Shown one piece after another: positions 17,626-27,123 of a DNA stretch of 64,000 nt. Both the position numbers and the translations under genes were made by a program. The stretch comes from Capillimicrobium sp035565675 (lineage in GTDB: Bacteria > Actinomycetota > Thermoleophilia > Solirubrobacterales > Solirubrobacteraceae): assembly GCA_035565675.1 (NCBI GenBank), contig DATMSA010000209.1:1-64000 (forward strand), given 5' to 3'. How positions within the stretch are numbered: position 1 is the first letter of the stretch; the number at the start of each line of letters is the position of its first letter. The notes beneath the pieces are model-generated. The model did not search any database. It saw only the letters and a list, made by a program, of their open reading frames with translations, and was not told the DNA's origin.

Positions 17626-18404
17626 ACGAGGATCCGATCCTCACCACGACCCGGGTGTCGAAGATCTTCGGCGGCCTCGTCGCGGTCAACGACGTGACGT
17701 TCGACATCCCGCGCCGGCGGATCGTGTCGATCATCGGGCCCAACGGCGCGGGGAAGACCACGTTCTTCAACATGCTGACGGGCCTGTACCGCGCCTCCAC
17801 CGGGCGGATCGCCTTCGAGGGCAAGGACATCACGCGGACGCGGCCGGACAAGATCACGAAGGCCGGCGTCGCGCGGACGTTCCAGAACATCCGCCTGTTC
17901 TCGACGATGACCGCGGTGGAGAACGTGATGGTCGGCGAGCACTCCCGCATGAAGGCCGGCATCGTCGGCTCCGTGCTGCGCACCCCGTGGGTGCGCAAGG
18001 AGGAGCGCCAGACGCGCGAGAAGGCGCGCGAGATGCTCGACTTCGTCGGGGTCCGCAAGGACCAGCAGGAGCAGCTCGCGTCGAACCTGTCCTACGGCGA
18101 CCAGCGGCGGGTGGAGATCGCCCGCGCGCTGGCCTCCGATCCGCGCCTGCTGCTGCTCGATGAGCCCACCGCGGGCATGAACCCCAACGAGTCGCTGCGC
18201 CTGACGGAGTTCATGATCCGCCTGCGCGACGAGCTGGGGCTGACGATCCTCATGATCGAGCACGACATGAAGGTCGTGATGGGCGTGTCGGAGCGCATCA
18301 CGGTGTTCGACCACGGCGAGAAGATCGCCGAGGGCGACCCGGCGACGGTGCGCGCGAACCCGCGCGTCATCGAGGCGTACCTCGGCAAGCAGGAGGCGGC
18401 CTGA
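17622..18404 (+). CDS. Branched-chain-type ABC transporter ATPase, LivG family
   Basis: A 260-residue ATPase with Walker A GPNGAGKTT, signature LSYGDQRRVEIARAL, Walker B LLLLDEPTAGMNP and the H-loop in IEHDMKVVMG. LSYGDQ instead of LSGGQ and the GMNP after Walker B are standard for LivG. It energises transport together with LivF; both genes are adjacent, with one base between stop and start. Confidence 0.93.
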   Translation: MNEDPILTTTRVSKIFGGLVAVNDVTFDIPRRRIVSIIGPNGAGKTTFFNMLTGLYRASTGRIAFEGKDITRTRPDKITKAGVARTFQNIRLFSTMTAVENVMVGEHSRMKAGIVGSVLRTPWVRKEERQTREKAREMLDFVGVRKDQQEQLASNLSYGDQRRVEIARALASDPRLLLLDEPTAGMNPNESLRLTEFMIRLRDELGLTILMIEHDMKVVMGVSERITVFDHGEKIAEGDPATVRANPRVIEAYLGKQEAA

Positions 18405-18405
18405 C

Positions 18406-19113
18406 ATGGCGATGCTCGAGGTCCGCGACATCCACACCTACTACGGCAACATCCAGGCGCTGAAGGGCGTCACGCTCGAGGTCAACGAGGGCGAGATCGT
18501 CACGCTGATCGGCTCCAACGGCGCCGGCAAGTCGACGACGCTGCGCTCGATCAGCGGGCTGACGCCCCCCCGCGAGGGGTCGATCGTCTTCCGCGGGCAG
18601 GACATCGCGTTCATGCCCCCGCAGGAGATCGTGCGCCTGGGCATCCTCCAGTCGCCGGAGGGACGCCACTGCTTCCAGCGCATGAGCGTGCGCGAGAACC
18701 TGGAGCTGGGCGCCTACCTCCGGCGCGACAAGGAGATCGCCGAGGACATGGACCGGGTCTTCGACCTGTTCCCCCGCCTGAAGGAGCGCGAGCGCCAGAA
18801 GGCCGGCACGATGTCCGGCGGGGAGCAGCAGATGCTGGCGATCGGCCGCGCCCTGATGGGCCGGCCGCGGCTGCTGCTGCTCGACGAGCCGTCGATGGGC
18901 ATCGCGCCGATCCTGGTCGAGCGCATCTACGAGACGATCGCCGAGATCAACCGGCAGGGCACGACGATCCTGCTGGTCGAGCAGAACGCCAACTACGCGC
19001 TTGGCGTCAGCCACCGCGGCTACGTGCTGGAGACCGGCACGGTCGCGCTGACGGACGCGTCCGACAGCCTGCGCGAGAACCCCGACGTGCAAAGGGCCTA
19101 CCTCGGAGCATGA
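18406..19113 (+). CDS. Branched-chain-type ABC transporter ATPase, LivF family
   Basis: A 235-residue ATPase: Walker A GSNGAGKST, signature MSGGEQQMLAIGRAL, Walker B LLLLDEPSMG, and the LivF-specific LVEQNANYAL with EQ in place of EH. It completes the LivK-H-M-G-F set. The TGA overlaps the ATG of a small membrane protein at 19110, suggesting that the latter belongs to the same transcript. Confidence 0.93.
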   Translation: MAMLEVRDIHTYYGNIQALKGVTLEVNEGEIVTLIGSNGAGKSTTLRSISGLTPPREGSIVFRGQDIAFMPPQEIVRLGILQSPEGRHCFQRMSVRENLELGAYLRRDKEIAEDMDRVFDLFPRLKERERQKAGTMSGGEQQMLAIGRALMGRPRLLLLDEPSMGIAPILVERIYETIAEINRQGTTILLVEQNANYALGVSHRGYVLETGTVALTDASDSLRENPDVQRAYLGA

Positions 19114-19394
19114 CCCCCACCGCGATCTTCGCCCTCCTCGGCGCCAAGGCGCTGTACCTGATGCTGCTGTGGCTGGCCTCGGCCATCACGGCGTCGTGGC
19201 TGTCGGACCGCGCCGGCTTCGGCGAGCGCTGGGGCCTGGCCACCGGCATGCTGCTCAGCGTCGTCGGCGCGATCATCTGGCTCGGGATCTACCTCGTCGC
19301 GCCGCGCGAGGGGTCCCGCCGCCAGATCGAGGGCGTCATCCCCAAGCGCCACAAGGCCGCGCCGACCGACATCACGTCCAGGCCGGCCGGCTGA
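19110..19394 (+). CDS. Small two-helix membrane protein in the liv operon
   Basis: A 94-residue protein with hydrophobic segments at about 5-27 and 40-62, then a basic hydrophilic tail (RRQIEG... KRHKAA). It overlaps livF by 4 bp, so it is probably translated with the transporter. No family is recognised. It could be a transporter accessory subunit or an unrelated membrane protein carried on the transcript; nothing in the sequence decides this. Confidence 0.7.
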   Translation: MTPTAIFALLGAKALYLMLLWLASAITASWLSDRAGFGERWGLATGMLLSVVGAIIWLGIYLVAPREGSRRQIEGVIPKRHKAAPTDITSRPAG

Positions 19395-19403
19395 GCGCTC
19401 AGC
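19390..19403. terminator. 14-bp palindrome spanning two convergent stop codons
   Basis: GCTGAGCGCTCAGC is a perfect palindrome containing the TGA of the plus-strand gene and the TGA of the minus-strand gene. Its hairpin form (GCTGA/TCAGC with a GCGC loop) is small; it may act as a weak bidirectional terminator. Confidence 0.3.
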
Positions 19404-20301
19404 TCACGGCGTCGCGCAGCGCGGCGTCGAGGTCGGCGTGCGCGAACGCGTACCCGAGCGCCAGCGGGCGCTCGGGCACGGCGCGCTGGCCGGTCGTGAC
19501 GACCTCGGCCATGTCGCCGTAGAGCGCGCGGATCGCGAACGCCGGGACGGGCGCGATCGCCGGGCGGCGCAGCGCCCGCCCCAGCGCCCTGGAGAAGTCC
19601 CGGTTCGTGACCGGCTCGGGCGCCGTCGCGTTGATCGGCCCGTCCCAGTCGGCGCCGTCGAGCGCGGTCAGGTACAGGCCGACGACGTCGTCGACGTGGA
19701 TCCACGGCAGGTACTGGCGCCCGCCGGCGACCGGTCCGCCGACACCCAGCCGGAAGAACGGCAGCATCCGCGCGAGCGCGCCGCCGCCGGGGTCGAGCAC
19801 CACGCCGGTGCGGACGACGACGACGCGCAGGCCGAGGTCGCGGGCGGCGAGCGCCTCGCGCTCCCAGGCGGCGCAGACGCCGGCGAGGAAGTCGTCGCCG
19901 GGCGGCGTGGCCTCGGTGACCCGCTCGTCGCCGCGCGGCCCGTAGTAGCCGACCGCCGACGAGGAGACCAGCGCGCGCGGGCGCGGGTCGGCGGCGGCGA
20001 GGCCGGCGACGAGCCGGCGCGTCCCGAGCTCGCGGCTGTCGCGGATCTCCTGGCGGGCGGACGGCGTCCAGCGCTGGTCGACCCGCGCGCCGGCGAGGTG
20101 GATCACGCCGTCGCGGCCGGCCAGCGCGTCGGCCGGCGCGGGGCCTGCGGCCGGGTCCCAGCCGACCGTCTCGACGCCGAGCTGCGCGGCGGCCGCCTCG
20201 GGCCGGCGCGAGAGGACGGTCACCTCGTCGCCGCGGCGGCGCAGCGCCGCCACGATGCGGCTCCCGATCAGGCCGGTCGCTCCGGTGAGCGTGACGCGCA
20301 C
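19399..20301 (-). CDS. NAD-dependent epimerase/dehydratase, TIGR01777 (YfcH/SDR39U1) family
   Basis: A 300-residue short-chain dehydrogenase-like protein. The Rossmann start is VTLTGATGLIGSRIVAAL, and the diagnostic blocks VIHLAGARVDQRW, LVSSSAVGYYG, FLAGVCAAWE and the ...YLPWIHVDDVVGL region place it in the YfcH family. It has a modified active site (SSAVGYYG) in place of the usual YxxxK arrangement. Start GTG 20301 lies 6 nt after a TACGGT hexamer on the minus strand (leaderless). The physiological substrate of this family is not established. Confidence 0.9.
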   Translation of the reverse strand: MRVTLTGATGLIGSRIVAALRRRGDEVTVLSRRPEAAAAQLGVETVGWDPAAGPAPADALAGRDGVIHLAGARVDQRWTPSARQEIRDSRELGTRRLVAGLAAADPRPRALVSSSAVGYYGPRGDERVTEATPPGDDFLAGVCAAWEREALAARDLGLRVVVVRTGVVLDPGGGALARMLPFFRLGVGGPVAGGRQYLPWIHVDDVVGLYLTALDGADWDGPINATAPEPVTNRDFSRALGRALRRPAIAPVPAFAIRALYGDMAEVVTTGQRAVPERPLALGYAFAHADLDAALRDAVS

Positions 20302-20318
20302 GCCTGCACCGTACGCGC

Positions 20319-21794
<1,476 letters not shown>

Positions 21795-21800
21795 ATCACA

Positions 21801-21830
21801 AGCGTAGGGATCGGGCGCGCCCGATAGCGT
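21801..21830. promoter_or_regulatory. Divergent leaderless promoters for malic enzyme and polA
   Basis: On the minus strand TACGCT (21801-21806) ends 6 nt before GTG 21794. On the plus strand TAGCGT (21825-21830) ends 7 nt before GTG 21838. The two -10 elements are only 18 nt apart, so the two genes must share their control region and may interfere with each other. Confidence 0.5.
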
Positions 21831-21837
21831 GCACGCC

Positions 21838-24423
21838 GTGTCCAGCGACGGCGACTCCGGCGAGCTCTTCCTCATCGACGGCAACTCGCTCGTCTACCGG
21901 GCGTTCTTCGCGCTGCCGGAGTCGATCGCGACCTCCACCGGCGTCCCGACGAACGCGATCTTCGGGTTCGCGTCGATGCTCGTGAAGCTCATCACCGACC
22001 ACGGCGCCAAGCCCACGATCGTGGTGTGGGACCGCGGCGCCAGCGGCCGCCGCGAGGTGTACGCCGAGTACAAGGGCGACCGGCCGACCAAGCCCGACCT
22101 GCTGCGCGAGCAGTACCCGCACATGGAGCCGCTGGTCGAGGCGTTCGGCTACACCAACTACGGGGTCGAGGGCTACGAGGCCGACGACGTGATCGCGACG
22201 ATCGCCGAGCAGGTCAAGCGCGACGGGACCCGCGTGACGATCGTGACCGGCGACCGCGACGCGTTCCAGCTCGTCGACGACGAGCTCGTGCGGGTGATGG
22301 CGACGTCGCGCGGCATCACCGAGACGAAGATGTACGGCCCGCAGGACGTCGTCGACCGCTACGGGATCCCGCCCGAGCTGATCCCCGACTTCTACGGGCT
22401 GAAGGGCGACACGTCCGACAACATCCCGGGCGTCCCGGGCATCGGCGACAAGACCGCCGCCCAGCTCCTGCAGACCTACGGGACGCTCGAGGCGGTCCTC
22501 GAGCACGTCGACGACATCTCGGGCGCCAAGCGCCAGCAGAACCTGCGCGAGCACGCCGAGGCGGCGCGCATCTCCAAGCAGCTCGCGACCGCCAAGCGCG
22601 ACGTGCCGCTGGAGGGCCTCGACCTGAACGCGGTGATCGCGCGCGAGCCGGACCGCTCGCGGCTGCGCGAGGTGTTCCGCGAGTTCGAGCTGCGCGAGCC
22701 GCTGCGGCGCCTGGAGGAGGCGCTCGGCGACGCGGACGCGGCCGCGCCGGCCCCGGCCGCCGACGTCTCGATCGCGGTTGAGGTGCGCGAGGGCACGCTG
22801 GCCGACGTCGCGTCGCTGGACGGCGAGCTGACGGTCGCGGTGGCCGAGCCCGAGACGCCGGAGGGCGAGCTGCTGCCGCCGTCGCCGCTGCGCTTCGCGG
22901 TCGCCGCCGGCGACACCGTCCTGACCGGGCCCGCGGGCAGCCGCGCCGAGGTCGTCGCGGCCCTCGGCCGGCGGCCGGTCATCGCCCACGACGCCAAGGC
23001 GCTGGACGAGGTGCCGCCCACGCTCGTGCACGACACGCTGCTGGCCGCCTACCTGCTGGAGCCGGCGCGGCGCGGCTACCCGCTGCGCGAGCTGGTCGAG
23101 GAGCGCGGCCTCGCCGCCGACGCCGAGGACCCGCTGGCCGCCGAGGCGGCGACGACACAGGCGCTCGCCGCCTGGCAGCGCGAGCAGCTCCAGGACCGCG
23201 GGCTGACGTGGCTGATGCGCGAGGTCGAGCTGCCGCTCGTGCCCGTGCTGCGTGACCTGGAGCGGGTCGGGGTGCGCCTGGACGTCGAGCGGCTCGGCTA
23301 CGTCGCCGACCGCGTCCACGGCGAGCTGCGCGACCTCGAGGACGAGATCTACCAGCTCGCCGGCACCGAGTTCACGATCGGCTCGCCCCAGCAGCTCGGG
23401 GAGATCCTGTTCGTCAAGCTCGGCCTGACGAAGAAGCGCCGCGGCAAGACCGGCTTCTCCACCGACGCGCGCGTGCTGCAGCAGATCCGCGACGAGCATC
23501 CGATCGTCCCCAAGATCGAGCGCTGGCGCGAGCTCAACCAGCTCGCCAAGACCTACCTCGACGTGCTGCCGCAGCTCGTCGACGAGGCGTCGCGGCTGCA
23601 CACGACGTTCATCCAGGCGGCGGCCACGACCGGGCGGCTGGCGTCGACGAACCCCAACCTCCAGAACGTGCCGGTGCGCACGCCGCTGGGCCGCGAGATC
23701 CGCGGGTGCTTCGAGGCGGCGCCCGGGAACCTGCTGGTCTCGGCCGACTACTCGCAGGTCGAGCTGCGGGTGCTCGCGCACGTGGCCGACGAGCCGGCGC
23801 TGAAGGAGATCTTCGTCCGCGGCGAGGACGTCCACACGGCCACCGCGTCGCGGGTGTTCCAGAAGGACCCGGCCGACCTCACGCCGATGGATCGCAGCAA
23901 GGCGAAGATGATCAACTACGGGATCGTCTACGGCCTGAGCGACTACGGCCTGGCCGACCGGCTGAACATCCCGCGCGAGGAGGCCAAGGAGGTCATCGAC
24001 ACCTACCTGGCCCGGTTCCCGAAGGTGGCGGAGTTCATGGCCGCGACGATCGAGCAGGCCCGGGAGCTCGGCTACGTCACGACGATCTTCGGCCGCCGCC
24101 GCCAGATCCCGGAGCTGCGGGCGCGCAACTGGCAGGTGCGGTCGCTGGGCGAGCGCCTGGCCGTCAACACCGTCATCCAGGGCACGTCGGCCGACGTCAT
24201 CAAGCTGGCGATGATCGGCGCCGCGCGCGAGCTGAAGGCCTCGGGGATGGCGTCGCGGATGGTCCTGACGATCCACGACGAGCTGCTGTTCGAGGGCCCG
24301 CCCGAGGAGGAGGCGGCGCTGCGCGAGCTGGTGGAGCGGGAGATGCTCGCGCCGTGGGAGGACCGCGACCCGCCCCTCGCCGTCGACGTCGGGGCGGGCC
24401 GCACGTGGCTCGAGGCCAAGTAG
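21838..24423 (+). CDS. polA: DNA polymerase I
   Basis: An 861-residue enzyme for Okazaki-fragment processing and repair. The N-terminal 5'-3' flap nuclease (about 10-295) has LIDGNSLVYRAFFALP, VVWDRG, YEADDVIATIA and GLKGDTSDNIPGVPGIGDKTA. The C-terminal polymerase has LVSADYSQVELRVLAH (motif A), the K-MINYGIVYGLS O-helix (motif B) and LTIHDELLFE (motif C). In the middle exonuclease domain the expected catalytic acids (DTET and NLKYD type) are not visible: the corresponding segments read TVAVAEPE and AHDAKAL, so proofreading is probably lost, as in many PolA enzymes. Start GTG 21838 follows TAGCGT by 7 nt; the in-frame GTG 21829 would overlap that hexamer. Confidence 0.95.
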   Translation: MSSDGDSGELFLIDGNSLVYRAFFALPESIATSTGVPTNAIFGFASMLVKLITDHGAKPTIVVWDRGASGRREVYAEYKGDRPTKPDLLREQYPHMEPLVEAFGYTNYGVEGYEADDVIATIAEQVKRDGTRVTIVTGDRDAFQLVDDELVRVMATSRGITETKMYGPQDVVDRYGIPPELIPDFYGLKGDTSDNIPGVPGIGDKTAAQLLQTYGTLEAVLEHVDDISGAKRQQNLREHAEAARISKQLATAKRDVPLEGLDLNAVIAREPDRSRLREVFREFELREPLRRLEEALGDADAAAPAPAADVSIAVEVREGTLADVASLDGELTVAVAEPETPEGELLPPSPLRFAVAAGDTVLTGPAGSRAEVVAALGRRPVIAHDAKALDEVPPTLVHDTLLAAYLLEPARRGYPLRELVEERGLAADAEDPLAAEAATTQALAAWQREQLQDRGLTWLMREVELPLVPVLRDLERVGVRLDVERLGYVADRVHGELRDLEDEIYQLAGTEFTIGSPQQLGEILFVKLGLTKKRRGKTGFSTDARVLQQIRDEHPIVPKIERWRELNQLAKTYLDVLPQLVDEASRLHTTFIQAAATTGRLASTNPNLQNVPVRTPLGREIRGCFEAAPGNLLVSADYSQVELRVLAHVADEPALKEIFVRGEDVHTATASRVFQKDPADLTPMDRSKAKMINYGIVYGLSDYGLADRLNIPREEAKEVIDTYLARFPKVAEFMAATIEQARELGYVTTIFGRRRQIPELRARNWQVRSLGERLAVNTVIQGTSADVIKLAMIGAARELKASGMASRMVLTIHDELLFEGPPEEEAALRELVEREMLAPWEDRDPPLAVDVGAGRTWLEAK

Positions 24424-24427
24424 CCGC

Positions 24428-24991
24428 CTAGGAGGCGACCTTCCCGCACACCAGGTTGGTGTGCACGGCGGAGTGGACGCCGAGCGGGGCGCCGCTCAGC
24501 GTGCGCACGCGCGTCATCCAGGTCGTGGGGCCGTTCGGGTAGGACACGACGGTCACGACGTTGTCGCTGAACGAGCGGACGCCGCCGCCGAGGACGACCT
24601 TGCCGGCCGGGCAGCTGTTGATCCACGTCGCGCTCGCGGTGCTGCCGAGCAGGACGTTGATGCGCGTGACGACCTCGTGGCCGGAGATGCCGGGCGCGCC
24701 CTGCGGGCCGGGTTCGCCCTTCTCGCCCTTGGGACCCTGCGGGCCGGGGTCGCCCTTGGGGCCCTGCGGCCCGGCGACGCCGTTCGACGCCGCGCCGGCG
24801 CGCAGCGCTGCACGGGTCTTGGGGCTGAGGTCGCGCATCGTCAGCGAGCGGTCCTTGATCTTCAGGCCGCTGACCGAGTTGTTGCGCAGCTTGGAGCCGT
24901 CGATGAGGGTCGCGGCGGTCGCGCTGCCGGTGCCGGCGAGCACGAGCGCGGCGATCGAGACGGCGAGGGCGGGGGACGGACGACGACGCAT
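24428..24991 (-). CDS. Secreted protein with short collagen-like repeat
   Basis: A 187-residue exported protein. After a signal peptide (MRRRPSPALAVSIAAL... with a cleavage site near TATA, residue about 27), residues about 28-60 carry an ALIDGSKLRNNS-type motif often seen before collagen repeats in actinobacteria. Next come about ten Gly-X-Y triplets (starting GVAGPQGPKGDPGPQ) and a C-terminal globular domain of about 80 residues with cysteines in INSCPAGK and NLVCGK. The repeat implies a trimeric surface or secreted protein. ATG 24991 is preceded by GAGAGGAG. The gene converges on polA with only 4 nt between stops. Function of the globular domain unknown. Confidence 0.8.
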   Translation of the reverse strand: MRRRPSPALAVSIAALVLAGTGSATAATLIDGSKLRNNSVSGLKIKDRSLTMRDLSPKTRAALRAGAASNGVAGPQGPKGDPGPQGPKGEKGEPGPQGAPGISGHEVVTRINVLLGSTASATWINSCPAGKVVLGGGVRSFSDNVVTVVSYPNGPTTWMTRVRTLSGAPLGVHSAVHTNLVCGKVAS

Positions 24992-25148
24992 GATGCGCTC
25001 CTCTCTGACTGGCCGTTTCACGGGCCGGTGTCGGTGACGGGTCCAGGCTCTCGCGGGGGGCGCCCCCTGTCGTTCGCGCCGGTGACGTGCCGAATGTCAC
25101 GTCGGCGACGCAGGAGGGCGCGCGAGCGCGGGGGCGAACACCCCAACC

Positions 25149-25598
25149 GTGGACCGCGCTCTCGCCATCGCCGCCACGATCTGCGTCGGCGGCCTGATCG
25201 CCTTCCAGCCGCCGGTCAACAGCCAGCTCGGCCGGCACGTCAGCGTCATCGGCGCCGCGTTCGTGTCGACCGCGGTCTCGGCGGTCGTGCTGCTCGTCCT
25301 CTACGTGGCCGTGAAGGGCGGCTTCGGCGAGCTGTCGGCGCTGCGCGGCGTGCCCTGGTACGAGCTGACCGGCGGTCTGATGGGCGCCGTCCTCGTCACC
25401 GTCTCGCTGGTGACCGTGCGGACCCTCGGGGCCGGCGGCGTGGTCGCCGCGACCGTGGCGGGCCAGCTCATCGTCTCCGCGCTGCTGGACCGCGCCGGCG
25501 TGCTCGGCCTCGAGAAGGCGGGGCTGACGCCCCTGCGGCTCGCGGGGATGGGGCTGCTGATCCTCGGCACGCTGCTCGTCACCCAGCCCGGCCGGTAG
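25149..25598 (+). CDS. DMT-family transporter, DUF606/YdcZ type
   Basis: A 149-residue protein with about five hydrophobic helices, matching the small DUF606 half-transporters: GGLIAFQPPVNSQLGRHVS, the PWYELTGGLMGAVLVTVSLV block and the AGQLIVSALLDRAGVLG signature. These proteins usually act as homo- or heterodimers; the substrate is unknown. GTG 25149 starts immediately before the first helix. The 127 bp between this gene and the divergent collagen-like gene contain only a GTGAC/GTCAC pair (25082-25100) and no clear promoter. Confidence 0.85.
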   Translation: MDRALAIAATICVGGLIAFQPPVNSQLGRHVSVIGAAFVSTAVSAVVLLVLYVAVKGGFGELSALRGVPWYELTGGLMGAVLVTVSLVTVRTLGAGGVVAATVAGQLIVSALLDRAGVLGLEKAGLTPLRLAGMGLLILGTLLVTQPGR

Positions 25599-25618
25599 CT
25601 CTGGCAGACTCGCGCGCC

Positions 25619-26743
25619 ATGAACGTCCGGGGCGCCGTCCTGCGCGAGATGGGCCGGCCGGCGCCGTACGCGGCGTCGCGCCCGCTGGAGATCGTCGAGC
25701 TGGAGCTCGCGCCGCCCGGGCCGGGCGAGGTGCTCGTCCGCGTCGGCGCGGCCGGGCTGTGCCACTCCGACCTGTCGGTGATCGACGGCTCCCGCCCGCG
25801 CGTGATGCCGATGGTGCTCGGCCACGAGGCGGCCGGCGAGGTCGTCGAGGTCGGGCCGGGCGTCGACGAGCTCGCGCCCGGCGACCACGTCGTGCTCGCG
25901 TTCGTCGCGGCCTGCGGCCACTGCCCGCCGTGCGTCGCCGGTCGCGCCGCGCTGTGCGAGCCGGGCGCCGCCGCGAACGCCGCGGGCACCCTGCTCGGCG
26001 GCGAGCGGCGGTGGGGCGACCTCGGCGGGCGGCCGCTGAACCACCACCTCGGCGTCTCCGCGTTCGCCGAGCACATCGTCGTCTCCGCGCGCTCGGCCGT
26101 GCGGGTGCGGCCCGACCTCCCGTTCGAGGTCGCGGCGCTGTTCGGCTGTGCCGTGCTCACCGGCGCGGGGGCCGTGCTGCACAGCGCCGACGTCCAGGTC
26201 GGCGAGTCGGTCGCGGTGTTCGGACTCGGCGGGGTCGGGCTCGCCGCGCTGCTGGGCGCGCTGGCCGCCGGCGCCGCCACGGTCGTGGCCGTCGACGTCG
26301 TCGAGAGCAAGCTGGCGCTCGCGCGCGAGCTGGGCGCCACCCACGCCGTGGCGGCCGGCGACGGCGCCGTCGAGCGCGTGCGCGAGCTGACCGGCGGCGG
26401 CGCCGAGAAGGTCGTCGAGACCGCCGGCAGCGCGGCCGTGCTGGCCGACGCGTACGCCGCCACGCGCCGCGGCGGCACCACCGTCACGGTCGGGCTGCCG
26501 GACCCCAGCCGGGTGCTGTCGATCCCGGCCGTGTCGCTGGTGGCCGAGGAGCGGACGCTGCGCGGCTCCTACCTCGGCACGTCGGTGCCCGCGCGCGACG
26601 TGCCGCGCTTCGTCGCCCTCCACGACGCGGGCCGCCTGCCGGTCGAGCGCCTGCTCACGCACCGCCTCTCGCTCGACGAGCTGAACGAGGGCTTCGACCG
26701 CCTCGCCGCCGGCGAGGCGGTGCGCCAGGTCGTCGTTCCCTGA
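25619..26743 (+). CDS. Zinc-dependent alcohol dehydrogenase (MDR, class III-like)
   Basis: A 374-residue medium-chain dehydrogenase. It shows the catalytic zinc ligands Cys in GLCHSDLSV and the GHEAAG motif. The structural zinc loop is CGHCPPC...C (residues about 97-112), and the NAD site reads VFGLGGVGLAAL with VAVDVVESK. It oxidises primary alcohols or S-hydroxymethyl thiols to aldehydes; the exact substrate is unclear. ATG 25619 lies 8 nt after CAGACT, a leaderless arrangement. It follows the DUF606 gene by 20 nt. Confidence 0.92.
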   Translation: MNVRGAVLREMGRPAPYAASRPLEIVELELAPPGPGEVLVRVGAAGLCHSDLSVIDGSRPRVMPMVLGHEAAGEVVEVGPGVDELAPGDHVVLAFVAACGHCPPCVAGRAALCEPGAAANAAGTLLGGERRWGDLGGRPLNHHLGVSAFAEHIVVSARSAVRVRPDLPFEVAALFGCAVLTGAGAVLHSADVQVGESVAVFGLGGVGLAALLGALAAGAATVVAVDVVESKLALARELGATHAVAAGDGAVERVRELTGGGAEKVVETAGSAAVLADAYAATRRGGTTVTVGLPDPSRVLSIPAVSLVAEERTLRGSYLGTSVPARDVPRFVALHDAGRLPVERLLTHRLSLDELNEGFDRLAAGEAVRQVVVP

Positions 26744-26790
26744 GCCCGTGGACGGCGGTACGATCCGCCGTGGGAGAGAGGGAGGAGCGG

Positions 26791-27015
26791 ATGCTGCGCA
26801 ACGCGTTCTGGGTGCTCTCGCTGTTCGTCCTCGGGCTGTACGCCTTCTTCGTCGTGCTCGGCGCGTGGGACCCGATCGACGTGCTCCCGCTGACGATCGC
26901 GATGATCGTCCTCGCCGGGCTGTGGGTCGCCCACGCCTGGTTCGGCCACCGCCACGCCGACGAGATCGCCCAGGACCCGCAGGCGATGCGAGCGCGCGAG
27001 CGGCGCGGGTTCTGA
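26791..27015 (+). CDS. Small two-helix membrane protein, 74 aa
   Basis: It begins MLRNAFWVLSLFVLGLYAFF; two hydrophobic segments (about 5-25 and 32-52) are followed by a histidine-rich and basic tail (WFGHRHADEI...RARERRGF). A TACGAT hexamer (26759-26764) and a strong GGGAGGAG ribosome-binding site (26780-26787) support the start. No family recognised. Confidence 0.7.
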   Translation: MLRNAFWVLSLFVLGLYAFFVVLGAWDPIDVLPLTIAMIVLAGLWVAHAWFGHRHADEIAQDPQAMRARERRGF

Positions 27016-27031
27016 CGCGCCCGTCTCGCGG

Positions 27032-27077
27032 ATGGGGACGCCTCCCCATGGGCGCGTTCGCGCGCCGCCGCGACAAT
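27032..27077 (+). promoter_or_regulatory. 18-bp palindrome ATGGGGACGCCTCCCCAT plus -10-like GACAAT, antiporter promoter
   Basis: The palindrome (27032-27049, arms ATGGGGA/TCCCCAT) is followed after exactly 22 nt by GACAAT (27072-27077). The same palindrome, in reverse orientation, and the same 22-nt spacing occur before the ArsB/NhaD-type gene at 54752. It is probably an operator or activator site just upstream of the -35 position. Confidence 0.6.
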
Positions 27078-27123
27078 CCCGGGCATCTCGATCGGCACCG
27101 CCATCCTGATCGCGGGCCTCCTG

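Noticed and set aside
24425..24437. Hairpin CGCCT-AGG-AGGCG between polA and the collagen-like gene as a terminator.
   Set aside because: A five-base-pair stem within the end of the minus-strand gene with no T-tract; not convincing.
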